Shown here in pieces: positions 46,701 through 54,179 of a stretch of 64,000 nucleotides of DNA. The notes under the pieces are model-generated. The model was given only the letters and a program-made list of their open reading frames with translations. It was not told the origin of the DNA and did no database searches. The position numbers and the translations under genes are program-made. Source of the DNA: Thermoguttaceae bacterium (GTDB taxonomy: Bacteria; Planctomycetota; Planctomycetia; Pirellulales; Thermoguttaceae). The stretch lies in contig JANXAQ010000121.1 of the NCBI GenBank assembly GCA_025062105.1, positions 1-64,000 of the forward strand, written 5' to 3'. Each line of letters starts with the position of its first letter. The stretch's first letter is position 1.

Positions 46701-47803
46701 AAGACAAACACAAAGACAATCGACAAAATCGTAGCGATCGTGCCGCGGCGGATTAAGTCTTCGCCCAAGGTGGGGCCGGTAACCAACTCGCTGATGGGAC
46801 GCTCAGTCAAGGCGGCGGGTAACTGGCCGGCTTTTAAGACCCGAACCAAATCATCCACATCTCGTCGGGTGAAATTGCCTGTGATTTCGCCGCGATCATA
46901 GATGGTGCTTTCAATATTCGGGGCCGAATACAACGCTCCGTTTAGGATGATGCCTAACCGACGGCGAAAACCAGAGGTCTCATCCGGGACATGATCGCCA
47001 GTCAATCGACTAAACAATTGAGCACCTGTAGAGTTGAACGCAAACTCCACACAAGGCCAACCCCGACGATCAATCCCTGGCCGAGCATCCACCAGATAAT
47101 CGCCCTTGACATGATACGGATCTTGAAAGACCAAGACCTCCAGCGTTTTGTTTCCGCGTTCATCGGTGATGGTGCGCCAGCGAATTTCGCCGTCGCCTTG
47201 GCCCGCCTCGGCAGTCTCCCAGGCCCGACCGGCAAACTCATGTTCCTGCCCCCTTTCCACCGGCACCCACCAACCCAAACGGTTGCCTTGAGAATCAAGA
47301 ATATCTCGGCTTAGGGGATTTTTCTCCGCCAGTTCAATAATCTGAGGATGATCCCGCTGATTGCAGAGAATGCGGAACTCGAGACTACCGGTCTGGCTGA
47401 TAATGCGTTTGATTCGCTCCAGCTCCGCCTGTTCGGCCTGAGGGATGATCACCTCGACCTGATTTTCGCCATATTGGCGCACCGTTACTTCCCGTTGGCC
47501 GCCGGGGTTAACACGCCGCATAATAGCGGCTACCAACTGCTCCATATCCACCCGTTGCGAAGGATCATGTTTGGCAGGATCTACTTCGTACACCAAAATC
47601 ACCCCACCTCGAAGATCAATGCCCAATCCTGGCGGCCAACGCGTGAGCAAAATCGCTCCACCCGTTAACACAGAAAATAAAATGACCGAAAATTTCCAGC
47701 CATAATCCGGCATCCGGAGGCGCCCAGCTAAGTACATGCCTCCGAGCCAAGAAATCACTAGAAGCACCAAGGCAACCAAAAAATCCCACATTAATGGAGA
47801 CAT
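43790..47803 (-). CDS. secDF: Fused SecD-SecF translocase subunit with long low-complexity insertion
   Basis: A 1,337-residue inner-membrane protein that uses the proton gradient to help SecYEG complete protein export. The SecD part (residues about 1-520) has the first helix, the P1 periplasmic domain (LGIDLRGGVILVYEV, then QTGSLEFRIL) and TM 2-6 (GMAVDANVLIYERMREEL). The SecF part begins near 535 (NIDFTGGVSVEVVF) and ends with GYSLNDTIVIFDRIREVKG. Between about 668 and 1048, inside the SecF periplasmic loop, lies a roughly 380-residue insert rich in Pro, Ala, Lys, Glu and Ser with PTKPEVPPT-type repeats. It is last in tgt-yajC-secDF. SecDF fusions are known; I do not know of such an insertion. 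Confidence 0.93.
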   Translation of the reverse strand: MSPLMWDFLVALVLLVISWLGGMYLAGRLRMPDYGWKFSVILFSVLTGGAILLTRWPPGLGIDLRGGVILVYEVDPAKHDPSQRVDMEQLVAAIMRRVNPGGQREVTVRQYGENQVEVIIPQAEQAELERIKRIISQTGSLEFRILCNQRDHPQIIELAEKNPLSRDILDSQGNRLGWWVPVERGQEHEFAGRAWETAEAGQGDGEIRWRTITDERGNKTLEVLVFQDPYHVKGDYLVDARPGIDRRGWPCVEFAFNSTGAQLFSRLTGDHVPDETSGFRRRLGIILNGALYSAPNIESTIYDRGEITGNFTRRDVDDLVRVLKAGQLPAALTERPISELVTGPTLGEDLIRRGTIATILSIVFVFVFMAIYYRAAGLVACLAMLMNLALVLAVMITINAELTLSGFAGLVLGVGMAVDANVLIYERMREELERGSTLRMAIRNGFHRAMSAIIDSNMTTLITAVVLYVVGTDQIKGFAITLLLSVLLSLYTGVFCARVVFDLMERQGWINRIRMLKMLGRTDINFLGAKYVAVGVSGCLILIGLIGAWARGQGLFNIDFTGGVSVEVVFKEPQDIAQIRRSLSEVLPDLAVSDVKLLDEPKGLRFMINTSLQPPTDPHSGQPVINPKTGQPYTAVEWVEEILIKQFGDKLAANSFSIKSLETLSAQKVRPPDKPEAKDKPEAKSSQKTAPAEASAKPSELPKPQPLPKGEPSQKKPEVSPKAEASAPKAQVAEKPASAQLQPKPESKPAEPKPPTPPEAPASAKPEVPPTKPEVPPTEKPSSLPSSVPTASEKEPSSPPGKEPLAPSEKQQPAPSAKDQPAPPAKEPSGSSQEQLKQPPQPAGEKTSWHSQELAPVVFPGLVADRFRLASSAQAAAACLGWTTAAIEDQSFLAVAMAEHWSAEQWLANQTAPQPASSPEASELPDSKLQATGSDTSKASDKALEMSKVSQPLASKAGPDSSSEAKPPAASAEPSEPKTAGEASAASSKAPPEAPKLSEVPVSKAAAESSALPTQPVPEAPESAKVAEPMVPKSSAQPTEASAKPQASAKVDVFVGGTKAVLNFTHRIDYDRLKAIMQQALQESHTAAVAFELSHPEYVPGISTAFTDWEVKLALPVEEAKKVLENVNARLQKSPYFPSSNEIGGKVAGGTRRQAVAALVASLFCIVVYIWVRFQRLVYGLAAVVALIHDVAITLGAVALTYWLAPLFGFLLIDEMKIGLDVLAAFLTLIGYSLNDTIVIFDRIREVKGKAPWLTEAMINRSVNDTLARTIITGGGVIMGLLILYILGGEGIHAFAFTMLFGVVTGTFSSIYIASPILLWLAGVSGEAKPESPTSAR

Positions 47804-47874
47804 CTTTTCGCTTCCTATTACCCTAAATCCTCTCCACTGCTTCTGCCACCACCGGCTTATCCGCCCAAGCTGGC

Positions 47875-48219
47875 TTATTTCTCCTCCTCGGAAGGCGCTT
47901 CCTGAAGCACCCGGGCAATGGCATTTAGACTGACGCGGATTTTGGTATTGGTAGCTTCGTCCACCTTCAGGGTAACTTCATCGGCCTCCCGATGCACGTT
48001 GGTAACCACCCCGTAAATGCCTCCAATAGTAATAACTCGGTCGTTTTTCTTCAAGGCGGCCAACATCTCCTGACGTTTGCGCTGTTCTTTGCGCTGCGGC
48101 ACAATCAGCAAAAAATAAAACAAAAAAACAATGGCCAACATCGGGATCAACATGGCCCAGATGCTAGCACCTTCCTGCTGGGCTAAAAGCGACGGTACAG
48201 AAAACCAACCTCTATCCAC
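47875..48219 (-). CDS. yajC: Preprotein translocase subunit YajC
   Basis: A 114-residue accessory subunit that associates with SecDF. A single membrane helix (AMLIPMLAIVFLFYFLLIVP, residues about 22-41) is followed by the basic RKEQRKRQEM segment and the conserved LKKNDRVITIGGIYGVV. The start is GTG 48219 with AAGGAG about 7 nt upstream. The gap to secDF is 71 bp. Confidence 0.95.
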   Translation of the reverse strand: MDRGWFSVPSLLAQQEGASIWAMLIPMLAIVFLFYFLLIVPQRKEQRKRQEMLAALKKNDRVITIGGIYGVVTNVHREADEVTLKVDEATNTKIRVSLNAIARVLQEAPSEEEK

Positions 48220-48307
48220 AGAAATCTCCTTGATAGGGAATTAAGTAGATGGTCCACAAATGGTCCAAGGTGCCGTAGAGAGCTTCCTTGGTTTGCTAAT
48301 CACCTTA

Positions 48308-48497
48308 GGAACCTCTGCAAAATTCTGAACATCCAGTGAACTTTATGTACTTTTGATTCTCTCGCCGTTCGGTTCTCCTACTAGGCCCCCTACTATCTAT
48401 TGTGGGCTAGCAATACTAGCGCTCCTATATGTTGTGTTACAGGAAGGATCAGCCAAAATGGTATAAAAATATCCCCTTTGAATTATGCAGAGGTTCC
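48308..48497 (+). mobile_element. Family B element, full length
   Basis: It begins GGAACCTCTGCAAAATTCTG and ends GAATTATGCAGAGGTTCC. It is 190 bp and one of the best preserved B copies. It lies inside the tgt-yajC-secDF gene set. Confidence 0.8.
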
Positions 48498-48614
48498 ATA
48501 TTTTTAGTTCCCGGTTCCCGTCCCTGATGAGCCAATAAGGTTACTGCATTGGCAGTCCCCATAGTCCCCTCCCTATGATAGGGGTTTGGATGGGACGGCC
48601 CAATCCCTTTCCAA

Positions 48615-48663
48615 TCAAAAGTTCACTTTGTCCACTATATGTTCAAGGATTTTGCAGAGGCTC
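48615..48663 (-). repeat. Family B end fragment
   Basis: AATCAAAAGTTCAC and TATGTTCAAGGATTTTGCAG match one B end in minus orientation; the rest is absent. Confidence 0.5.
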
Positions 48664-48777
48664 CTTGGCTTTTCAGGGTCTCGGAGGCTGGCAGAATCGG
48701 TTTTTTTCCGTTGAACAATCTTGCTGCTGGGAGCCGGAAGGTCAACCCTCGGCTTGCCCACCTGCCGGGAGGATTTT

Positions 48778-49929
48778 CTATTTTTCCGAGTATGTCTGTT
48801 TTTCCCAATCTGCCTCTTTTTGCCAATGTCGCTTTTTTTCCAGACAAAACTCCAGGAAGCGATCCTGTTCAATGGCCTGTCTTGCCTGGCCGATTAGACG
48901 CTGATAATACCAAATATTGTGCAACGAGAGTAATACCGGGCCAAGCATTTCTCCGGACAAAAACAAATGGCGCAGATATCCTCGAGAACGCTGACAGGCT
49001 GGGCATTGGCATCCTTCTTCCAAAGGACGCTCATCCCGTTCATATTGGTGATTTCGAATCCGGATTACCCCATGATCGGTAAAGGCCCATCCATTTCGGC
49101 CGTTTCTGGTCGGCAACACACAATCAAACATATCTACCCCTAGAGCAATGGCATCCAAGATGTCCTCTGGTCGGCCTACACCCATCAGATATCTGGGTTT
49201 GTCGGCTGGCATAGCCGGAACGACCACTTGCAGGACTTGGCGCATTTGTTCGGGGGTTTCGCCTACGCTAAGCCCGCCGATGGCGTAGCCGTCAAAATCC
49301 AGTTCCACCAGCCGAGCCAAGCACTCCAATCGCAGCTTGACATCCAGACCACCTTGAATAATACCAAACAGTGCCTGATCGGATCGGCAAGCGGCCTGTT
49401 TACAACGTTGAGCCCAGCGAACGGTTCGATAGGCTGCCTCTTGGACCAGCTCCGGAGGGCTAGGTAAACCGACAACATGATCCAATACCATCGCTATATC
49501 CGACCCTAAGGCCTCTTGAATCCGGATGGCTTCTTCTGGAGAAAGCTCCCATGCTCGGCCATCAATGTGGGACCGAAACCAGGCAGCCTGTTCGGTAATT
49601 TGGGTCCTCTGGGCAAGACTGTAAATCTGAAAGCCGCCGCTATCGGTCAGGATGGGGCCAGGCCAGCCACAAAACCGATGTAACCCCCCCAATGCCGCTA
49701 CCACCTCTACCCCCGGACGCAACATCAGATGATAGGCATTAGCCAAGATCATCTGAGTACCGGTGGCCTGAAGCAAACTCAGTTCAATTCCTTTGACCGT
49801 TCCCTGAGAACCAACCGGCATAAAGACCGGCATCTGCACGAGACCATGAGGCGTATGCAAACTGCTCCGCCTGGCCCCGGTCCGGGCATCCACATGATGC
49901 ACCTGAAAACAAAAGCCAGTCTCTGGCAT
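48778..49929 (-). CDS. tgt: Queuine tRNA-ribosyltransferase
   Basis: A 383-residue TIM-barrel enzyme that exchanges guanine 34 for a queuine precursor in tRNAs with GUN anticodons. It has TDSGGFQIYSL (Asp96 region), the substrate segment YAIGGLSVGE, the nucleophile region FDCVLPTRNGRNG and the zinc site CQCPACQ with the later LHN histidine. The zinc ligands Cys-x-Cys-x-x-Cys and His are all present. The length is normal. A C-terminal 15-residue charged tail is extra. It is first in the tgt-yajC-secDF group. Confidence 0.96.
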   Translation of the reverse strand: MPETGFCFQVHHVDARTGARRSSLHTPHGLVQMPVFMPVGSQGTVKGIELSLLQATGTQMILANAYHLMLRPGVEVVAALGGLHRFCGWPGPILTDSGGFQIYSLAQRTQITEQAAWFRSHIDGRAWELSPEEAIRIQEALGSDIAMVLDHVVGLPSPPELVQEAAYRTVRWAQRCKQAACRSDQALFGIIQGGLDVKLRLECLARLVELDFDGYAIGGLSVGETPEQMRQVLQVVVPAMPADKPRYLMGVGRPEDILDAIALGVDMFDCVLPTRNGRNGWAFTDHGVIRIRNHQYERDERPLEEGCQCPACQRSRGYLRHLFLSGEMLGPVLLSLHNIWYYQRLIGQARQAIEQDRFLEFCLEKKRHWQKEADWEKQTYSEK

Positions 49930-50071
49930 TTATCCCACCAACAGCGCCGCTCCTCCTAACGGAGCTTCCCCAAGTTGGATGCCTTATTTCCCCACCCCAA
50001 GACCTTTGAACAATCAAGCGATTGTTTGCCAATGTAGGACAGACTGCTTCCATCCTGGCATTGTTAGCAGC

Positions 50072-51415
50072 CTACTCCCCGCGCAGTTTGAGCCCAAACT
50101 GCCGCAGCTTTTCCCGTACCTCGTTCAGACTGGTTACACCAAAATTTTTACACTCCAGCAACTGGTCGCCACTATAGCGGATCAACTCCCCAATGGTACT
50201 GATGCCTTTGCGCATCATGCATTTTCGAGCCCGGACCGAGAGATTCAAATCGGTTACCGGCCGGTTTAATAGGGCCTGTTGGTCAGGGCTCAGTTCCTCA
50301 GGCTCGAAAGGCTCCGGCAGCCGTTTTTCCGAAGCAAACATCCCCAACGACAAACCTTTGGAAGCCAGAATTTCCCGAATTTCCTGGAGGCTGGTTTCCC
50401 CGAAATTCTTACTGGCCAACAGTTGCTGTTCGGTGGTTCGGCACAAATCGCCCAGGGTACGGATACCCATCTTTTGCAGACAATTTCGACTCCGTTGAGA
50501 CAATTCGAAATCAGTAACCGGGATATTCAATACTTGACTGAGTCGATCCCGCTTTTTCTGCAGATCTTCGTCTAGGAACATACTGCAAGAGGCCTGGGCA
50601 TCTCGCAGAAATAGCCAGGCTCGCTGATGATCCGGATAGGCATCCAGGATCCGCTGATAACATTGCACCGCCAATTCATATTGGCCATAATCTTCGTATA
50701 AAATACCCAGATTCAACAACGCTCCCAAATGAGGGGGAAACCGGGAGGCGGAACGTTTGTAAAGATCAATAGCTTCTTCGTCATTCCCTTGGCGATCGTT
50801 CTCCAAGGCCAGTCCGAACAATGCCCCTGGGTGATTCGGATCCACCTCCACGGCTCGTTCGTACAGGGCAATAGCCTCAGCCGGATTAACACCTAAGGCA
50901 GCTATGGTGGCTGCTCGTTGATAAAGATATTCTGCCGTCTCTTCAATGGCGCCGGAAAGTCGATCTAAAATGTGGAGGGCTTCGGTCGGTTTGCCCATCA
51001 GACGCAGTGCTTCCGCTCGGCCTAAAGCACACCAGTCTGGGTCATAACCGGCCTTCTGGGCCGCTGCATAACTGTCCAAGGCCCGATCGTATTCCTGCAA
51101 CGCCACCCAGGATTTGGCTAAATAATAATGGGCCAATGCCCCGCCATCGCCCTTTTGCAGCGATTCGACCGCCCGCCGATACCGTCCTAACAAATACTGA
51201 CATGTGCCTAACCGAACCATCCCGGCCGGACTCAGTTCCTCCTTCTGCTCTAATTCGCCCACCGCCTCCCGGAGGAGCCGGTATTGATTAATGTCCGTGG
51301 CAATCGCCTCGCTAATCAATTGCACCTCTCGGGGGCCAAACAGACTATCCATCAAAACCATCTGTTTAATGTCCACCATCGACTTCAGTTCAGTAGCCAT
51401 TGCACTCTGTATCAT
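50072..51415 (-). CDS. TPR protein with two RNA-polymerase alpha-CTD-like repeats
   Basis: A 447-residue protein. The frame is open to GTG 51508, but ATG 51415 has AGGAGG 10 nt upstream and leaves a sensible N-terminus; I prefer it. TPR motifs run from about residue 70 to 280 (YLLGRYRRAVESLQKGDGG, AIALYERAVEVDPNHPGALF, HLGALLNLGILYEDYGQYE). Two copies of the alpha subunit C-terminal helix-hairpin-helix follow at about 297-360 (ELSQRSRNCLQKMGIRTLGD) and 383-447 (LSVRARKCMMRKGISTIGEL). In RNA polymerase this domain binds UP-element DNA and activators. Here it is detached from the polymerase and doubled, so it could dock on DNA or on polymerase. The family is planctomycete-typical; the role is unknown. 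Confidence 0.85.
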   Translation of the reverse strand: MIQSAMATELKSMVDIKQMVLMDSLFGPREVQLISEAIATDINQYRLLREAVGELEQKEELSPAGMVRLGTCQYLLGRYRRAVESLQKGDGGALAHYYLAKSWVALQEYDRALDSYAAAQKAGYDPDWCALGRAEALRLMGKPTEALHILDRLSGAIEETAEYLYQRAATIAALGVNPAEAIALYERAVEVDPNHPGALFGLALENDRQGNDEEAIDLYKRSASRFPPHLGALLNLGILYEDYGQYELAVQCYQRILDAYPDHQRAWLFLRDAQASCSMFLDEDLQKKRDRLSQVLNIPVTDFELSQRSRNCLQKMGIRTLGDLCRTTEQQLLASKNFGETSLQEIREILASKGLSLGMFASEKRLPEPFEPEELSPDQQALLNRPVTDLNLSVRARKCMMRKGISTIGELIRYSGDQLLECKNFGVTSLNEVREKLRQFGLKLRGE

Positions 51416-51607
51416 CCGGACCATCCCTCCTACTTGTAAAGGTTCTGTGGTTAAAGCTTCTGTCCATATGGACCGCACCAAGGCCAGGAACCTTGGCTCC
51501 ACCTCCACCGAATAGCCAATCTGTCATTTTTCTCGGATGGAGAAATCCAAGTTGTTCCTAGGAACTTCTGCATCATTTCTGGCTTGGTATCCCCCTCCTC
51601 AATATCT

Positions 51608-51870
51608 CTCGCTGTTATATACAGATCGTTGGGATGGATTTACCCTCCCAGGAGCACCAGCAAATGATTGCCCTAATTAGGGGGATAACAAACCTTTCAA
51701 AACAAGCCAACGGTTACTTTGATAAATTGCACAATTTAGGCAAAATCATTTAGAAGATCAGGAGGTCTTTGGTTTCAGAAAATGGTTTGTCTGTGTGGTT
51801 CAACGAGTTTTCCTGCTTTGCCTGAAGTGATGTCCGAGCGTCTGAACTCCAACTTGGGTATAACAGCGAG
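51608..51870 (-). mobile_element. Family C element
   Basis: The ends are CTCGCTGTTATATACA and GGGTATAACAGCGAG. The interior is nearly identical to the 17764 copy apart from a deletion of about 20 bp. No target duplication is visible, so one flank has been lost or rearranged. Confidence 0.75.
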
Positions 51871-52018
51871 GTGTGCTGAGCAGGCCTCTTGTCCCACAAG
51901 CCGGGGGGGTGAAACGATCTGATGGGACTAAACGGAGCTTTGCACCCCTGCCCAGAATCCCATCGGCCTGGGCCGAAGAAGCTTGAAGAATAAGTCTGGC
52001 TGGGCCTTTTCCGCCAAG

Positions 52019-52092
52019 AGCCAGCGGTGGGACTCGAACCCACAACCCCCGCATTACGAGTGCGGTGCTCTGCCAATTGAAGCTACGCTGGC
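52019..52092 (-). tRNA. tRNA-Thr (CGU anticodon)
   Basis: The cloverleaf is readable on the minus strand: acceptor GCCAGCG/CGCTGGC, D arm with AATTGGCAGAGC, anticodon stem CCGCA/TGCGG with loop CTCGTAA (anticodon at 52056-52058), T arm GTGGG-TTCGAGT-CCCAC. CGU reads the ACG threonine codon. CCA is not encoded. A D element begins 12 bp upstream of the 5' end. Confidence 0.93.
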
Positions 52093-52104
52093 AACCCTTT
52101 TAAG

Positions 52105-52260
52105 GAGGCTGTCCTAGAATGGGGATTGGCCTGGTTTCCCATGGGTGTTGGCCGACCGGCTCCTATCCTCCAGACTCCTTAAAAACAGGGATTTGGGCAA
52201 TTCTGGAGAATTGAGGAAGGAAAACTGCTTTCATCATAGAAAATGCTTTCGGACAGCCTC
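52105..52260 (+). mobile_element. Family D element upstream of tRNA-Thr
   Basis: The ends are GAGGCTGTCCTAGAATG and CTTTCGGACAGCCTC, with TAAG on both flanks (52101-52104 and 52261-52264). It is the best preserved D copy. Confidence 0.8.
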
Positions 52261-52302
52261 TAAGAGAGGATCTTGCTCCCTGGGGATTCGGAGATTTTAT
52301 GA

Positions 52303-52467
52303 GTTCGACTTTTGCCAATTTCCCTAACTTGTTAGGCCCCTGGGATTACGACGAACCATCCTTTGGGCATACAATTCTTTTGGGCATACAATTTCCTAAC
52401 TCCAATAATTCCAAAGAGTTAGTACTTTCCCATTTCGGCAGGACCACCAAAATTGGCAAAAGTCCAG
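52303..52467 (-). mobile_element. Family A element with internal duplication
   Basis: The ends are GTTCGACTTTTGCCA and GGCAAAAGTCCAG. A TTTTGGGCATACAATT-like unit is present twice in the interior, making this copy about 17 bp longer than the others. Confidence 0.65.
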
Positions 52468-53122
52468 TTAAAGTCGCCTTGACTTTATGGAGTGGTGGCC
52501 CTCGGAGCCATCCTCAGGCCAATTCCAACCCCTACCCAACAATTCTGAGGTTGGCTGGCCGGTGTTCAGGCCGCCCCTTCGTGCGAAAGCAACCCTTTTG
52601 GTAGGCTGGGCTTCCAGTCCCTGATCACTTAGGCCCATAGCCTCTTCATAAGTCTCCTGCAACCGGGTACTCGCCGCACCTAGTCTCTTGAGATGTTGTC
52701 AAAAGTCAATTTCTTCCCTCGGCTAAAATGTCCTACATGCTTCCGCCAAATGGAGGAAACCTGTATTTTTTTCTATTTTTTAATCTTCCAGCGCCGAGGC
52801 GGCTCAGAAGGAAAAGGCAGACGAACCCGGCACTGCCAAATAGCTGCTTTACTCGCTTAAGGGACTACACAAAAAATTTTAGTTTACCCAAAAATCTCAA
52901 AATAACAAGCCGGCATAGGAAAACTGAGGCCGCTGAAATCCTATAGGCCAATTGGGCAAAATAGGTAATGTAGCAAAATAGGATAACCCGTAGAATTCCT
53001 CCTTTGCTCAGCCCTAGGCGGTTCCCTGGATTAATGGAGGCCCTAACCTCTTTAGAAAATTACTAAATCTGCTCCCCGAAAATTTCATGGCCATGGATGG
53101 AATACGGTCCCTCGTTTCCTAG

Positions 53123-53375
53123 CTCGCTCTTATAGATCTTCACTGTAGCCAAATACCAAAAGCTCATTGAACAACCCAGAATGGATACAATAGGCGATCT
53201 ACCTAAGATTAAAACCAAGCACTTTTTTCTCTCGGAAGTGATTCTTTCCGCAATGCTGCAATTTCTCTAAAGGAACAATTAGCTTCTTTTGAAAAGTTCG
53301 TTACTCCCCTCTCTGGGGGAATCATCTGCTGCCGTTAGAATGGGAAATACCTCCCAAAATGTGTATAACAGCGAG
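53123..53375 (+). mobile_element. Family C element with perfect 10-bp duplication
   Basis: The ends are CTCGCTCTTATAGATC and TGTGTATAACAGCGAG. CGTTTCCTAG is found at 53113-53122 and 53376-53385. It is 253 bp and resembles the copy at 21452. Confidence 0.8.
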
Positions 53376-54179
53376 CGTTTCCTAGAGAGCCCAGCAAGAA
53401 GCAGTTCGATTGGTCGGGGGACGCCATCCCCCACCAAACGGACCGCAAAAAAACAGTCTGCCTCAGAAAACAAAAATCTAAACAGTCCCAAATTATTGAT
53501 TGAAAGAGGCGTTTGCTTGGCCAATCCCTGCCCCAACCTCCCTTCTGGGACAAGAGAACCGACCTCTCAATTCCCCATTAGGGGCACTTTCCACTTCCTT
53601 AAAGAGTTCCCCTTGGAAGAGGCAGATTTTATCCTTTTTGCCCACATAGCTAGCCAAACTCATCTTCAGGAGCAGAAGTAGGAGAAATCGTCTATTGGGA
53701 ATAGACGATCCCCTAAATAGGGGATCAATTTTCCAAAGGGTGGCTTTTTTCTCCTATGATTTTTGGAAATAATACCTTAGCACAATCGGGATTATTTCAT
53801 TGTAAAGAGGGGTAGAGTGTGATAAAATCCCAAAAGAGGCTTTTCTCAGACAAACCTTCTTCAGCAAACCAAGATACGCTCTTGAATACTCAATCTTTCC
53901 GCCAATGGGAAGAGGCGATTGGGAAAAGAAGACTAGAGGCTTATATCGGGAGCTAAACTAACCAGGCAGGCCATCAGAGGCCGGATGTTGGCTGCCTTTT
54001 GAACGTGGGACTACTAGCCGGATGGAAAAAAAGAAGGCCGAATTTCCCCTTGGCGGCTGGGAGGCCTAGGTTCTCTAGCTCACAATAACCTCCAATACCC
54101 TTCGAGCATTCCGAGAAATTACCTAAGGTTTTTCCAAGGGGGCAACAGGACACCACATAGATAGAAGGAGGTCCTGAGT

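Larger units (their letters stand above)
48220..48777. other. tgt-yajC spacer with a B element
   Basis: 558 bp. A complete B element occupies 48308-48497, and a lone B end lies near 48615-48663. No gene is seen; the yajC promoter or readthrough must pass this block. Confidence 0.6.
51416..54179. other. 2.8-kb region with one tRNA and several repeats
   Basis: It holds C (51608-51870), the tRNA-Thr (52019-52092), D (52105-52260), A (52303-52467) and C (53123-53375). 52470-53110 and 53390-54150 contain no recognised gene; short open frames here run through repeat sequence. Confidence 0.6.

Noticed and set aside
53289-53681. 130-codon plus-strand frame
   Set aside because: Its first third is the right part of a family C element; the rest has no family resemblance.
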